Positions 27,983 through 35,881 of a stretch of DNA of 64,000 nt are shown here, one piece after another. The DNA is from Azospira inquinata (GTDB lineage: Bacteria; Pseudomonadota; Gammaproteobacteria; Burkholderiales; Rhodocyclaceae). The first letter of the stretch is position 1. Each line of letters starts with the position of its first letter. The stretch is from positions 2,542,001 through 2,606,000 of the forward strand of contig NZ_CP064782.1 in the NCBI RefSeq assembly GCF_018905915.1. The letters are read 5' to 3'. The notes below the pieces were generated by a model, which did not search any database, was not told the DNA's origin, and was given only the letters and a program-made list of their open reading frames with translations. Made by a program: the position numbers and the translations under genes.

Positions 27983-29701
27983 ATGGACAAAATCTGGCTG
28001 CAAAGCTATCCCCCCGGCGTGCCGCCGGAAGTTGATCTGCATGAGTTTTCCTCCCTGGGCCAGCTCTTTGAGCGCAGCTGTCAGCGCTTCCGGGAGCGCA
28101 CCGCCTATATCAGCATGGGGGTGGGCCTCACCTACGGGGAGCTGGATCGGCAGGCTCGGGCGTTCGGGGCCTACTTGCAGCAATGCCTGAAACTGGCGCC
28201 CGGGGCCCGGATCGCCCTGATGATGCCCAACCTGCTCCAGTATCCCATCTGCCTGTTTGGCGCCCTGCGGGCTGGTTATACGGTGGTGAATTGCAATCCC
28301 CTCTATACCCATCGGGAGCTGGAACACCAGTTGGGGGATGGGGAAGTGTCCGCCATCGTCATTGTGGAAAACTTTGCCCATACCCTGGAGCAGGCCCTGC
28401 CCCGGCTGCCTACCCTGAAGCAGGTGATTGTCACGGGAATTGGGGACCGGCTGGGTTTCCCCAAGGGGCCGGTGGTGAATTTCGTCCTTCGCCACGGCAA
28501 AAAAATGGTGCCGCCCTGGACCATCCCGGGGGCCCGGTCCCTGAATGGGGTGCTGGCGGAAGGCCGCCGTCACGTGCTGCAGGGGGTCAAAGTCACCCAG
28601 GAGGATGTGGCCTTTCTCCAATACACGGGGGGCACCACCGGCGTGGCCAAGGGGGCCATGCTTACCCATGGCAATGTGATCGCCAATCTGCAACAGGCCC
28701 ATGCCTGGATCGCCCCCTTTCTCCACGAGGGGGAGGAGATTATTGTCACCGCCTTGCCCCTCTACCACATCTTCGCCCTCACCGCGAACTGCCTCACTTT
28801 CTTGAAAATTGGCGCCACCAATCTGCTCATCGCCAATCCCCGGGATATTCCGGGCATGGTCAAGGAACTGGGAAAATACCGCTTCACCACCATTACGGGG
28901 GTGAATACCCTGTTCAATGCCCTGCTCAATCATCCGGATTTTGCCCAGCTGGATTTTTCCCGCCTCCATGTAACCCTGGGAGGCGGTATGGCGGTACAGA
29001 AGGCGGTGGCCCTGCGCTGGAAGGAAGTGACCGGGCGGCCCCTGATCGAGGCCTACGGACTGACCGAAACTTCCCCGGCGGTGACCATTAATCCCCTCAA
29101 TCTGACGGACTACAACGGGGCCATCGGCCTGCCCATCAGTTCCACGGAGGTGGCCATTCGGGATGACCGGGGCTTTGATCAACCCTCCGGGGTTTCCGGG
29201 GAAATCTGTGTGCGGGGGCCCCAGGTGATGAAAGGCTATTGGCGCCGCCCCGATGAGACCGCCGGGGTCTTTTACCCGGACGGCTTTCTCCGGACCGGGG
29301 ACGTGGGAGTCATGGACGACCAGGGTTTTGTACGCATCGTGGACCGGAAGAAGGACATGATCCTGGTTTCCGGCTTCAACGTGTATCCCAACGAGGTGGA
29401 AGGGGTGGTGGCCATGCTCCCCGGGGTGCTGGAAGTGGCGGCGGTGGGGGTGCCGGATGATCGCACAGGGGAAGCGGTGATGCTCTTCATCGTGCCCAAG
29501 GGCCCGGGTCTGACCCGGGAGGCGGTGTTGGCCCATTGCCGGGAAAATCTCACCGCCTACAAGGTGCCTCGCCGGGTGGAGTTCCGCCAGGAACTGCCCC
29601 GGACCAATGTGGGCAAAATTCTGCGCCGGGCCCTCAAAGAAGAGGCCCTGGCCGCCTGCCACCAGACTCCAGCGAGGGAAGGAAAGCAGGCGGCCGCCTA
29701 G
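27983..29701 (+). CDS. fadD: Long-chain-fatty-acid-CoA ligase
   Basis: Activates fatty acids to acyl-CoA through an acyl-adenylate. The 572 residues hold the adenylate-forming motifs: P-loop YTGGTTGVAKGAMLTHGN, A5 EAYGLTETSP, A7 FLRTGDVG, A8 RIVDRKKDMILVSGFNVYP and the C-terminal catalytic Lys in TNVGKILRRALK. The N-terminus (MDKIWLQSYPPGVP) is the FadD family start and the length is close to E. coli FadD. A palindromic operator candidate lies just upstream. Confidence 0.94.
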   Translation: MDKIWLQSYPPGVPPEVDLHEFSSLGQLFERSCQRFRERTAYISMGVGLTYGELDRQARAFGAYLQQCLKLAPGARIALMMPNLLQYPICLFGALRAGYTVVNCNPLYTHRELEHQLGDGEVSAIVIVENFAHTLEQALPRLPTLKQVIVTGIGDRLGFPKGPVVNFVLRHGKKMVPPWTIPGARSLNGVLAEGRRHVLQGVKVTQEDVAFLQYTGGTTGVAKGAMLTHGNVIANLQQAHAWIAPFLHEGEEIIVTALPLYHIFALTANCLTFLKIGATNLLIANPRDIPGMVKELGKYRFTTITGVNTLFNALLNHPDFAQLDFSRLHVTLGGGMAVQKAVALRWKEVTGRPLIEAYGLTETSPAVTINPLNLTDYNGAIGLPISSTEVAIRDDRGFDQPSGVSGEICVRGPQVMKGYWRRPDETAGVFYPDGFLRTGDVGVMDDQGFVRIVDRKKDMILVSGFNVYPNEVEGVVAMLPGVLEVAAVGVPDDRTGEAVMLFIVPKGPGLTREAVLAHCRENLTAYKVPRRVEFRQELPRTNVGKILRRALKEEALAACHQTPAREGKQAAA

Positions 29702-29809
29702 GGGACGGGAAAGGGGCGTTCCTTTCCCCCGGGGGCGGCAAATCGGGCCAGCCCCCAGGGTCTGGCATCCCTTTTGCGTTGAGCTCCGGGACTTTATGAG
29801 GAGTTCCGG

Positions 29810-30433
29810 GTGTTATCCAGCCTGTCCCCGTTCGATTATTCGCCGACCGCCGCCTATCGCAGCTTGGCCTCCCTGGGCCAGGGGGGCGGGGCTGTGGCTG
29901 CCCAGGCCCAGGGGGACGGGGCGAAGGCGGCGGCTACGGCGGCCCTGGACAGCGCCGCCACCCCGGTTTCCAGCCAGACCACCAGCCTCCTGACCGACCC
30001 TACCGGGGCCGGGGGCGGTAGCGCCTGGGTGCAGGCGGCAACGGCGGAATTTGCCGAAACCCTCGGCAACTATTTCCGCAGTTCCGGCCTGTCGGACGTG
30101 GGGGAACCCATGCTGGCGGTCACCTCCTCCGGGGAAGTCCGGGTCATCAACGCCCATCCCAGCGCCCAGGCCATCCAGGCCCTGTTCCAGGCCCATCCCG
30201 AATTGAAGCAGCAGTTGGAAGCCATTGGGGTGGCCGCCGGTCAGTCCGCCAATCTGGTGCGCTCCGGCTTTGTCTCCTACGGGGAGGCCAACGCCCGGGG
30301 GACCGCCAGCGCTCCGGCCGGGGCCTATCAGCAGGCCAGCCAGGGGGGCGGGGAAAGCGTGAATTTCTGTCTGGTGCTCACTCCCACCGGGCCGGAAATG
30401 CTTTTCCCCGGTTCGGTCCGGGCCATGGCCTAA
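29810..30433 (+). CDS. Hypothetical protein, 207 residues
   Basis: I do not recognise the family. The GTG start at 29810 is supported by a GAGGAG ribosome site (about 29799-29804). Residues 1-70 are alanine/glycine/threonine-rich and probably disordered (SLGQGGGAVAAQAQGDG). Residues 75-207 look folded: AEFAETLGNYFRSSG, VTSSGEVRVINAHPSAQAIQ and ESVNFCLVLTPTGPEML. No signal peptide or membrane segment. Composition matches the local genome, so not obviously transferred. Confidence 0.65.
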   Translation: MLSSLSPFDYSPTAAYRSLASLGQGGGAVAAQAQGDGAKAAATAALDSAATPVSSQTTSLLTDPTGAGGGSAWVQAATAEFAETLGNYFRSSGLSDVGEPMLAVTSSGEVRVINAHPSAQAIQALFQAHPELKQQLEAIGVAAGQSANLVRSGFVSYGEANARGTASAPAGAYQQASQGGGESVNFCLVLTPTGPEMLFPGSVRAMA

Positions 30434-30536
30434 GGGTCTCCGATCCCGGGCATGGACTGCCTGATTTTTAGGCGGGGTAAGCTAAGTCCTCACCATAAAT
30501 AGGGTTTATTCCCTTCCTCACCGGACTTCCACAGAC

Positions 30537-30559
30537 TTATCCACAGAAATTGTGGATGA
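30537..30559. promoter_or_regulatory. Inverted pair of DnaA-box-like sequences
   Basis: TTATCCACA (30537-30545) is a perfect consensus DnaA box. TGTGGATGA (30551-30559) is its inverted copy with one mismatch. Together they make a 7-bp hairpin (ATCCACA/TGTGGAT) with a 5-base loop. It may be a DnaA site, another operator or chance. Confidence 0.35.
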
Positions 30560-30640
30560 AAGCTTGCCCAAGTCTCCGGGGCTGTCCATAATCGTTCCCT
30601 TAGCCCCAACGTCTTTTCCCTGGTGGGGAGGCCGGTAAAA

Positions 30641-30672
30641 GGCGCTGTTTCCGATCTAGATCGGAAAGCGCC
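30641..30672. promoter_or_regulatory. Large palindrome upstream of the ilv leader peptide
   Basis: TTTCCGATCT followed by AGATCGGAAA (30648-30667) is a perfect 20-bp palindrome with no loop. After a 2-base asymmetry it is extended by GGCGC/GCGCC on the outside (30641-30645 and 30668-30672). No T-run follows, so it is not a normal terminator. Its symmetry suggests a dimeric regulator site, about 85 bases before the leader ATG. Confidence 0.5.
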
Positions 30673-30755
30673 GCTAGCCTCACTCCCGGGCCGGATGAAG
30701 GGCCTAGGTGTAAACCCGAATATTGTTTTTACAGAAATTGCTTTAAATTTTCTCC

Positions 30756-30896
30756 ATGCCTCTCTCCTACGCCCTTTCCGGTCAGAACATTGCCACCGCC
30801 TCCCTCGGGAAGGCGGTCGTAGTCGTTTCCGTCGTCGGCGTATCCGTAGTCCGTGTAGTCGTAGCGGCCTTACGGCGGAGTTTCCGGAGAGACTAG
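30756..30896 (+). CDS. ivbL: Valine-rich leader peptide of the ilvBN operon (IvbL-type attenuator peptide)
   Basis: A 46-residue frame (MPLSYALSGQNIATASLGKA, then a valine run, ending LRRSFRRD). Residues 21-36 contain 12 valines in 16 codons (GTC, GTA and GTT). This is the same idea as E. coli IvbL, whose leader also carries valine runs just before the attenuator. The stop codon at 30894-30896 lies 20 bases before the terminator stem, so a ribosome reaching the stop would cover a candidate antiterminator segment (CGGCGGAGTTT, 30873-30883). Valine starvation would stall the ribosome within 30816-30863 and free it. No good Shine-Dalgarno is seen, the weak point. ilvB follows at 31004. Confidence 0.82.
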   Translation: MPLSYALSGQNIATASLGKAVVVVSVVGVSVVRVVVAALRRSFRRD

Positions 30897-30916
30897 GACC
30901 CACAGCATTCCCCCCG

Positions 30917-30961
30917 AAAACCCCCGCCGGAGCGGCCAGCCCGGCGGGGGTTTTTGTTTTT
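30917..30961 (+). terminator. ilvBN attenuator (intrinsic terminator in the leader)
   Basis: A perfect 14-bp stem: AAAACCCCCGCCGG (30917-30930) with CCGGCGGGGGTTTT (30941-30954), a 10-base loop and a T-rich tail (TTTTTGTTTTT). It lies between the valine leader stop and the ilvB ATG, the position of a classical attenuator. An upstream segment at 30873-30883 can pair with the 5' arm (CCGCCG core), giving an alternative antiterminator. Confidence 0.9.
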
Positions 30962-31003
30962 GGACCCGCCAGGCCCCCGGAGCACACTGAAGGAGCTGTA
31001 GTG

Positions 31004-32767
31004 ATGAAACTCAACGATATCCCCCCCACAGCCACCGCCTCCCTGGCGGCGGATTCCGTCCCGGCGGGCGGCGAAACCCTGTCCGGAGCCCAAATCCTGG
31101 TGCGTCTCCTGGAGCGCCAGGGCATTCAGGTGGTGGCCGGCATTCCCGGCGGGGCCATCCTGCCGGTCTACGACGCCCTGTCCCATTCCACCCAGATTCG
31201 CCATGTGCTCGCCCGCCATGAGCAGGGGGCGGGCTTTATCGCCCAGGGCATGGCCCGGGTGACTGGCCTGCCCCAGGTGTGCATGGCTTCCTCCGGGCCC
31301 GGGGCCACCAATCTGCTTACCGCCATTGCGGATGCCCGGCTGGATTCCATTCCCCTGGTGGCCATCACGGGCCAAGTGTCCCAGGCCATGATCGGCACCG
31401 ACGCCTTCCAGGAGGTGGATACCTACGGCCTTTCCGTGCCCATTACCAAGCACAATTTCCTGGTCAATTCGGTGGCGGAACTGCTCACGGTGATTCCCCA
31501 GGCCTTCCGCATCGCCGCTTCCGGTCGGCCCGGCCCCGTGCTCATCGACGTGCCCAAGAACGTGCAGACCCAGACCCTGACCGTGGCAGCCTGGCCCGAG
31601 CCGGGCCGGGCCACCCCCCGGGCCAAGAATGGCGCCACGGAAGGCCTGGAGCTGGATCGCCGGTTGCAGGAGGCCGCCGCCCTGATTAATGGGGCGGAGC
31701 GGCCCGTGCTCTACCTGGGGGGCGGGGTGATCCACGCCGGGGCTGCCGATCTGGCCCTATCCCTCATGGAAAAGGCCTCCCTGCCCACGGTGATGACCCT
31801 CATGGCCCTGGGCGCCGTGCCCACGGACCATCCCCTGTCTCTGGGCATGCTGGGCATGCACGGGGCCCGCTACACCAATCTGGCCCTTCAGGAATGCGAC
31901 CTGCTCATCGCCGTGGGGGCCCGCTTCGATGACCGGGCCACGGGTAAGGTGGCGGAATTCTGCCCCGGGGCCCGGGTTATCCACATCGACATCGACCCCT
32001 CCGAGCTGGCCAAGCTCAAGGCCGTGGAGGTGGGGATTGTGGGTGATGTGGGGGATGTGCTGAAGGCCCTCACGCCCCGGGTGGAAAGCCATTTGCGCAA
32101 ACGCTGGCTGACCCATCTGGCCGGGCTCAAGGCCCGCTATCCCCTGGCCATGCCCGGCCGGGAAAATCCCCGCACCCATTACGGTCTGATCCAGGCCGTG
32201 GCGGACCGGCTGGATGAAATCGCTCCCCAGGGCGCCATCATTACCACGGACGTGGGCCAGCATCAGATGTGGGTGGCCCAGGCCTTTCCCCTGCGCCATC
32301 CCCGGCGCTGGCTCACCTCCGGTGGCCTGGGCACCATGGGCTTCGGCCTGCCCGCTGCCATTGGCGCCGCCCTGGCGGCCCCGGATAAGCCTGTGGTGTG
32401 CTTCAGTGGCGACGGCAGCATTCTCATGAATGTGCAGGAGCTGGCCACGGCGGCGGAGTTGGGGGTGAATGTAAAGGTGGTGCTGCTCAACAACGGGGCC
32501 CTGGGCCTGGTCCAGCAACAGCAGCAACTGTTCTACGGCCAGCGGGTGTTTGCCTCCCAGTTCCAGGGCCAGCCCCAGTTTCTGCGCCTGGCGGAAGCCT
32601 TCGGCCTGCGGGCGGTGGATCTGGACGGGGCGGCGGATCCCCGGGCGGCGCTTCACGATGCCCTGGCCACCCCGGGCCCCTGCTTAATCCACGTGGCCAT
32701 TGACCCCCAGGAAAACGTTTTCCCCATGGTGCCTCCCGGCGCCGCCAATTCGGAGATGATCGGATGA
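31004..32767 (+). CDS. ilvB: Acetolactate synthase large (catalytic) subunit, ilvBN type
   Basis: ThDP-dependent enzyme forming acetolactate or acetohydroxybutyrate, the first common step of Val, Leu and Ile synthesis. Start at ATG 31004 with a strong AAGGAG (30990-30995); the frame is open much further upstream but that part is leader RNA. The 587 residues include the catalytic Glu (ARHEQGAGFIAQG), the FAD-binding middle domain and the ThDP/Mg motif (SGDGSILMNVQELATAAE to LLNN). The first 25 residues are a variable extension. The small subunit overlaps by 4 bases. Expression is probably attenuated through the valine-rich leader. Confidence 0.95.
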   Translation: MKLNDIPPTATASLAADSVPAGGETLSGAQILVRLLERQGIQVVAGIPGGAILPVYDALSHSTQIRHVLARHEQGAGFIAQGMARVTGLPQVCMASSGPGATNLLTAIADARLDSIPLVAITGQVSQAMIGTDAFQEVDTYGLSVPITKHNFLVNSVAELLTVIPQAFRIAASGRPGPVLIDVPKNVQTQTLTVAAWPEPGRATPRAKNGATEGLELDRRLQEAAALINGAERPVLYLGGGVIHAGAADLALSLMEKASLPTVMTLMALGAVPTDHPLSLGMLGMHGARYTNLALQECDLLIAVGARFDDRATGKVAEFCPGARVIHIDIDPSELAKLKAVEVGIVGDVGDVLKALTPRVESHLRKRWLTHLAGLKARYPLAMPGRENPRTHYGLIQAVADRLDEIAPQGAIITTDVGQHQMWVAQAFPLRHPRRWLTSGGLGTMGFGLPAAIGAALAAPDKPVVCFSGDGSILMNVQELATAAELGVNVKVVLLNNGALGLVQQQQQLFYGQRVFASQFQGQPQFLRLAEAFGLRAVDLDGAADPRAALHDALATPGPCLIHVAIDPQENVFPMVPPGAANSEMIG

Positions 32768-33069
32768 GTAGCCTAATGAATCAGCCCCACGCCGTGCTGG
32801 CCGTGGATGTGAATAACCACCCGGGGGTCATGTCCCACGTGGTGGGCCTCTTTTCCCGCCGCGCCTACAACGTGGAAGGCATTTTCTGTATGCCCGTGGG
32901 GGATGGGGCCACCAGCCGCATCTGGCTTCTGGTGGGGGAAAACGAGCCCCTGGAGCAGATGATCCGCCAGGTGGAAAAGCTGGAAGATGTGCTCACCGTC
33001 ACCCGCCACCCGGGGGACCACCCGGTGTTCGCCCGGCAGGAGGAGTTTTTTTTGGTCCAGGCTAATTAA
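32764..33069 (+). CDS. ilvN: Acetolactate synthase small (regulatory) subunit
   Basis: A 101-residue ACT-domain protein (HAVLAVDVNNHPGVMSHVVG, RRAYNVEGIFCMP, SRIWLLVGENEPLEQMIRQV). It is the short single-ACT form like E. coli IlvN (about 96 residues), not the 160-residue IlvH form usual in betaproteobacterial ilvIHC operons. It binds valine for feedback inhibition and activates the large subunit. The ATGA overlap with ilvB indicates coupled translation. Confidence 0.94.
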   Translation: MSSLMNQPHAVLAVDVNNHPGVMSHVVGLFSRRAYNVEGIFCMPVGDGATSRIWLLVGENEPLEQMIRQVEKLEDVLTVTRHPGDHPVFARQEEFFLVQAN

Positions 33070-33190
33070 GGTGGGTTTTCCCCAAAAATTTTGAAAATAT
33101 ATTGAGTGACCTATCACATTTTTCCTATGTCATAAATGAATTAATTGTCATAGACTCGGGCCGGTTCAAAAATAGCGAACCGGCCTTAGC
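33070..33190. promoter_or_regulatory. AT-rich promoter region and start-proximal hairpin of vgrG
   Basis: The sequence turns abruptly AT-rich here. TTGAGT (33102-33107) and TATGTC (33126-33131) at 18-base spacing are a possible promoter. A near-perfect inverted repeat (CTATGTCA 33125-33132, TGTCATAG 33146-33153) flanks it. A 9-bp hairpin (GGCCGGTTC 33159-33167 with GAACCGGCC 33177-33185) ends 5 bases before the vgrG ATG, where a Shine-Dalgarno should be; none is seen. The hairpin may be the ilvBN terminator or may limit vgrG translation. Confidence 0.45.
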
Positions 33191-35881
33191 ATGACCTCCC
33201 TCAGCGACCTGCTTCCCAGTTATGGAAGCGCCTTTCGTCAGACCCATCGTTTAATCACCCTCTCGGTTTCCGGTTTAGAAGCAGAAAAGCTTTTGCCCCT
33301 GGAGGTGAGTGGCACGGAAAGCCTGGAAACCGACTACCGGATTCAGGTGACCTGCCTGTCGCCGGACACCCAGATGGAACTCAAGCAGCTGGTAGGGCGG
33401 GCGGCCCAAGTGTCGGTACTGCTGCCTGAGGGTTCCTACCAGCCCCGGTCCGGCTTAATCAGCCAGGTGGGACAGGTTGGCAGTGACGGGGGATTTGCCC
33501 GATACCAACTGGTTATCGAGTCCGGCTTCAGCCTGCTGACCCATCGGACCAACAGCCGTATCTTCCAGGACCAGAGTGTTCCGGAAATTCTGGATACGGT
33601 GCTAGGCGAACATCGGGCCCAGGGTGGTCCCTGGGCCACGGCTTTCCATTGGCAGAACCGGCTCACTAAAACCTATCCCCCCCGCTCCTACTGTCTCCAA
33701 TACCAGGAATCCGACTACACCTTTCTGCGTCGTCTCCTGGCCGAAGAGGGCATTGCCACCCGCTACGAATTTCAAGGGGAAGAAGCGGACAGTCCTGCCC
33801 ATACCCTGGTTCTCTTTGACGATCCCTACGACGCCCCCGCTGCCGGGCAGCAAGCCATTCGCTATCACCGGGACGACGCCACGGAGGAAGATGACACGCT
33901 CACCACCTGGGATGGCGTCCGTCGGGTACGCAGCAGCCAAAGCACCCTGGCCACCTACGACTACAAGCCCGTGGCCCCCCTGCAAGGGGAATCAGGTACC
34001 CGGATCGACCAGGGAGAAATGGGCAACGCCCTGGAAAGCCAGCTCACGGCCTATACCCCCCTGACCCACTACTACGGCAGCGACACCGACGATCTCTCCC
34101 GCTACACCCAGCTCCGTCAAGACCGGCTGGACCGTGAGGCTAAGGACTACGAAGGGGCAGGAAACGCCCGGGGCATGGCCGCTGGCACCTGGTTCCAGCT
34201 GGAAGACCACCCTCGTCATGAAGGGCAGGATGCAGACAGTCGGCGCTTTCTCGTCAGAAGCCTGGACTGGCAGGCCCAGAACAACCTCCCCACTGACCTG
34301 AAACAAGGCCTGGCCCAGTTGCTGGGCCAGGCCAAAGCAGCATCGCCAGAGGGGCAAGCCCCCTACCGCGTTCGTTTTCACGCCGTCCGCCGGGACACCC
34401 CGGTTCTTCCCGGCTTTGCTTCGGCGATCAAACCCACGGCCCCCGGACTACAAAGCGCCACGGTGGTGGGCCCGGCAGGAGAAGAAATCCATACGGACGA
34501 CCTGGGACGCATCAAAGTGCAATTTCATTGGGCCCGGAACCAGGACCATCCCAATGGCGGAGCCGCCCTGGATGACCGGTCCAGCTGCTGGATTCGGATC
34601 TCCACCCCCTGGGCGGGGTCCCAATGGGGCAACCAGTTTCTGCCCCGGGTGGGCCAGGAAGTGCTGGTGGACTTCCTGGAAGGCGACATTGACCGGCCCA
34701 TCGTCACCGGCGCCGTCTACAACGGACGCCACCGCCCCCCCGACTACTCCGGGCTAGGCTCACTACCCGCCAATCGGACCCTGGCGGGGATTAAGACAAA
34801 AGAATACAAAGGGGGCGGTTACAACGAACTGCTCTTTGACGATAGCACGGGACAAATCCGGGCCAAGCTTTCCAGCGAACACGGCAAAACCCAGCTGAAC
34901 CAGGGCTACCTGATCCACCCCCGTAGCGAAGGCAAGGGGGATCCCCGGGGCGAGGGGTTTGAACTCAGAACAGATAACGCTGGAGCCCTTCGGGCCGCTC
35001 AGGGCCTGCTGCTGTCCGCCGATGCCAGAATAAGTGCAAAAGGCAAACAGCTGGATCGTCAGGAACTCATTGGCCTAATGAAATTGCTGGAGAGCGTACA
35101 GCAGAATCTCTCCAAACTATCCGCCCAGCATTCTGCCGAAGACACCGATACGGCAAAACTAACGGAAACCCGGGAAAACCTGGAAAACTGGGAAATGGGC
35201 AGTAATACCCAACCCAAAGGGGATGCAGCCAAAGGCGGGCGTCCTCTTGTCGCCATTACCGCTCCGGCCGGTATTGCCCTGGCCAGTGCGGATAACCTGA
35301 CATTAGGTGCCAACAGCCATCTGGATATCGCCAGTGTCAAAAACACCCAACTTTCCGTCGGGCGGAAATTCCTGGTACGGGCCGCAGAACAGATCAGCCT
35401 GTTTGTCCACGACCTGGGTATGAAGCTTTTTGCCGCCAAAGGAAAGATCGAAATCCAAACCCATGGCGACAGTATCGAAGTCACCTCGGCCAAAAAGATC
35501 ATCCTTACCGCCCAGGAAGAAATTGTCATTCAAGCCCCCAAAGTCACCTGGATTGCCGACGGTGCAAAATTTGACATGGGAGGAGGCGCCATTACCGGCC
35601 AATGCAGTGGCCCTTACACCCAAAAGGCGGCAACCCATGCCCTGACGGGGCCCGGAGGAGGCTCCCCGGACAAGCCCCACCTGCCTACTAGTGAGCTCAA
35701 GTCTGATGAACGCTTCATCGTCCACTACCGTGGCAGCAACGATCCGGTGAAAGACCGCCGCTACGAAATAAAACTGGATAACGGCAAAGTCATTCAAGGC
35801 AAAACCGATGCCCAAGGCCGTACCTCTTTGCTCAAAGAAGAGCAAATGCGTATTGCCCAAATTACTTTATTTAAAGACTGA
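33191..35881 (+). CDS. vgrG: Type VI secretion spike protein VgrG with C-terminal transthyretin-like adaptor
   Basis: An 896-residue VgrG. Residues about 1-380 are gp27-like. Residues about 420-515 are the gp5-like OB fold (DDLGRIKVQFHWARNQDHPN, SQWGNQFLPRVGQEVLVDFL). A helical, possibly coiled-coil insert (about 620-670) precedes a DUF2345-type beta-prism (about 690-830; APAGIALASADNLTLGANSH). The last 58 residues (DERFIVHYRG, RRYEIKLDNGKVIQGKTDAQ) look like the transthyretin-like extension that in EAEC VgrG binds the lipase Tle1. The lipase gene directly downstream is therefore the expected cargo. No tss structural genes, PAAR or chaperone are in the window, so this is an orphan module. Confidence 0.92.
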   Translation: MTSLSDLLPSYGSAFRQTHRLITLSVSGLEAEKLLPLEVSGTESLETDYRIQVTCLSPDTQMELKQLVGRAAQVSVLLPEGSYQPRSGLISQVGQVGSDGGFARYQLVIESGFSLLTHRTNSRIFQDQSVPEILDTVLGEHRAQGGPWATAFHWQNRLTKTYPPRSYCLQYQESDYTFLRRLLAEEGIATRYEFQGEEADSPAHTLVLFDDPYDAPAAGQQAIRYHRDDATEEDDTLTTWDGVRRVRSSQSTLATYDYKPVAPLQGESGTRIDQGEMGNALESQLTAYTPLTHYYGSDTDDLSRYTQLRQDRLDREAKDYEGAGNARGMAAGTWFQLEDHPRHEGQDADSRRFLVRSLDWQAQNNLPTDLKQGLAQLLGQAKAASPEGQAPYRVRFHAVRRDTPVLPGFASAIKPTAPGLQSATVVGPAGEEIHTDDLGRIKVQFHWARNQDHPNGGAALDDRSSCWIRISTPWAGSQWGNQFLPRVGQEVLVDFLEGDIDRPIVTGAVYNGRHRPPDYSGLGSLPANRTLAGIKTKEYKGGGYNELLFDDSTGQIRAKLSSEHGKTQLNQGYLIHPRSEGKGDPRGEGFELRTDNAGALRAAQGLLLSADARISAKGKQLDRQELIGLMKLLESVQQNLSKLSAQHSAEDTDTAKLTETRENLENWEMGSNTQPKGDAAKGGRPLVAITAPAGIALASADNLTLGANSHLDIASVKNTQLSVGRKFLVRAAEQISLFVHDLGMKLFAAKGKIEIQTHGDSIEVTSAKKIILTAQEEIVIQAPKVTWIADGAKFDMGGGAITGQCSGPYTQKAATHALTGPGGGSPDKPHLPTSELKSDERFIVHYRGSNDPVKDRRYEIKLDNGKVIQGKTDAQGRTSLLKEEQMRIAQITLFKD

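Larger units (their letters stand above)
30434..30755. other. ilvBN upstream control region
   Basis: About 320 bases, AT-richer than the neighbours, expected to hold the ilvBN promoter. It contains an inverted pair of DnaA-box-like sites (30537-30559) and a large perfect palindrome (30648-30667), listed separately. Promoter-like hexamers occur at 30724-30749 (TTGTTT, TTTACA, TTTAAA) but no pair has normal spacing, so I do not place a transcription start. Confidence 0.5.

Noticed and set aside
27947..29662. 571-codon minus-strand open frame opposite fadD
   Set aside because: The plus-strand FadD has all adenylation motifs; the antisense frame is His/Gly-rich noise.
30623..31003. In-frame upstream extension of ilvB
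   Set aside because: It runs through the leader peptide and attenuator hairpin; ATG 31004 has a strong AAGGAG and begins a family-like N-terminus.
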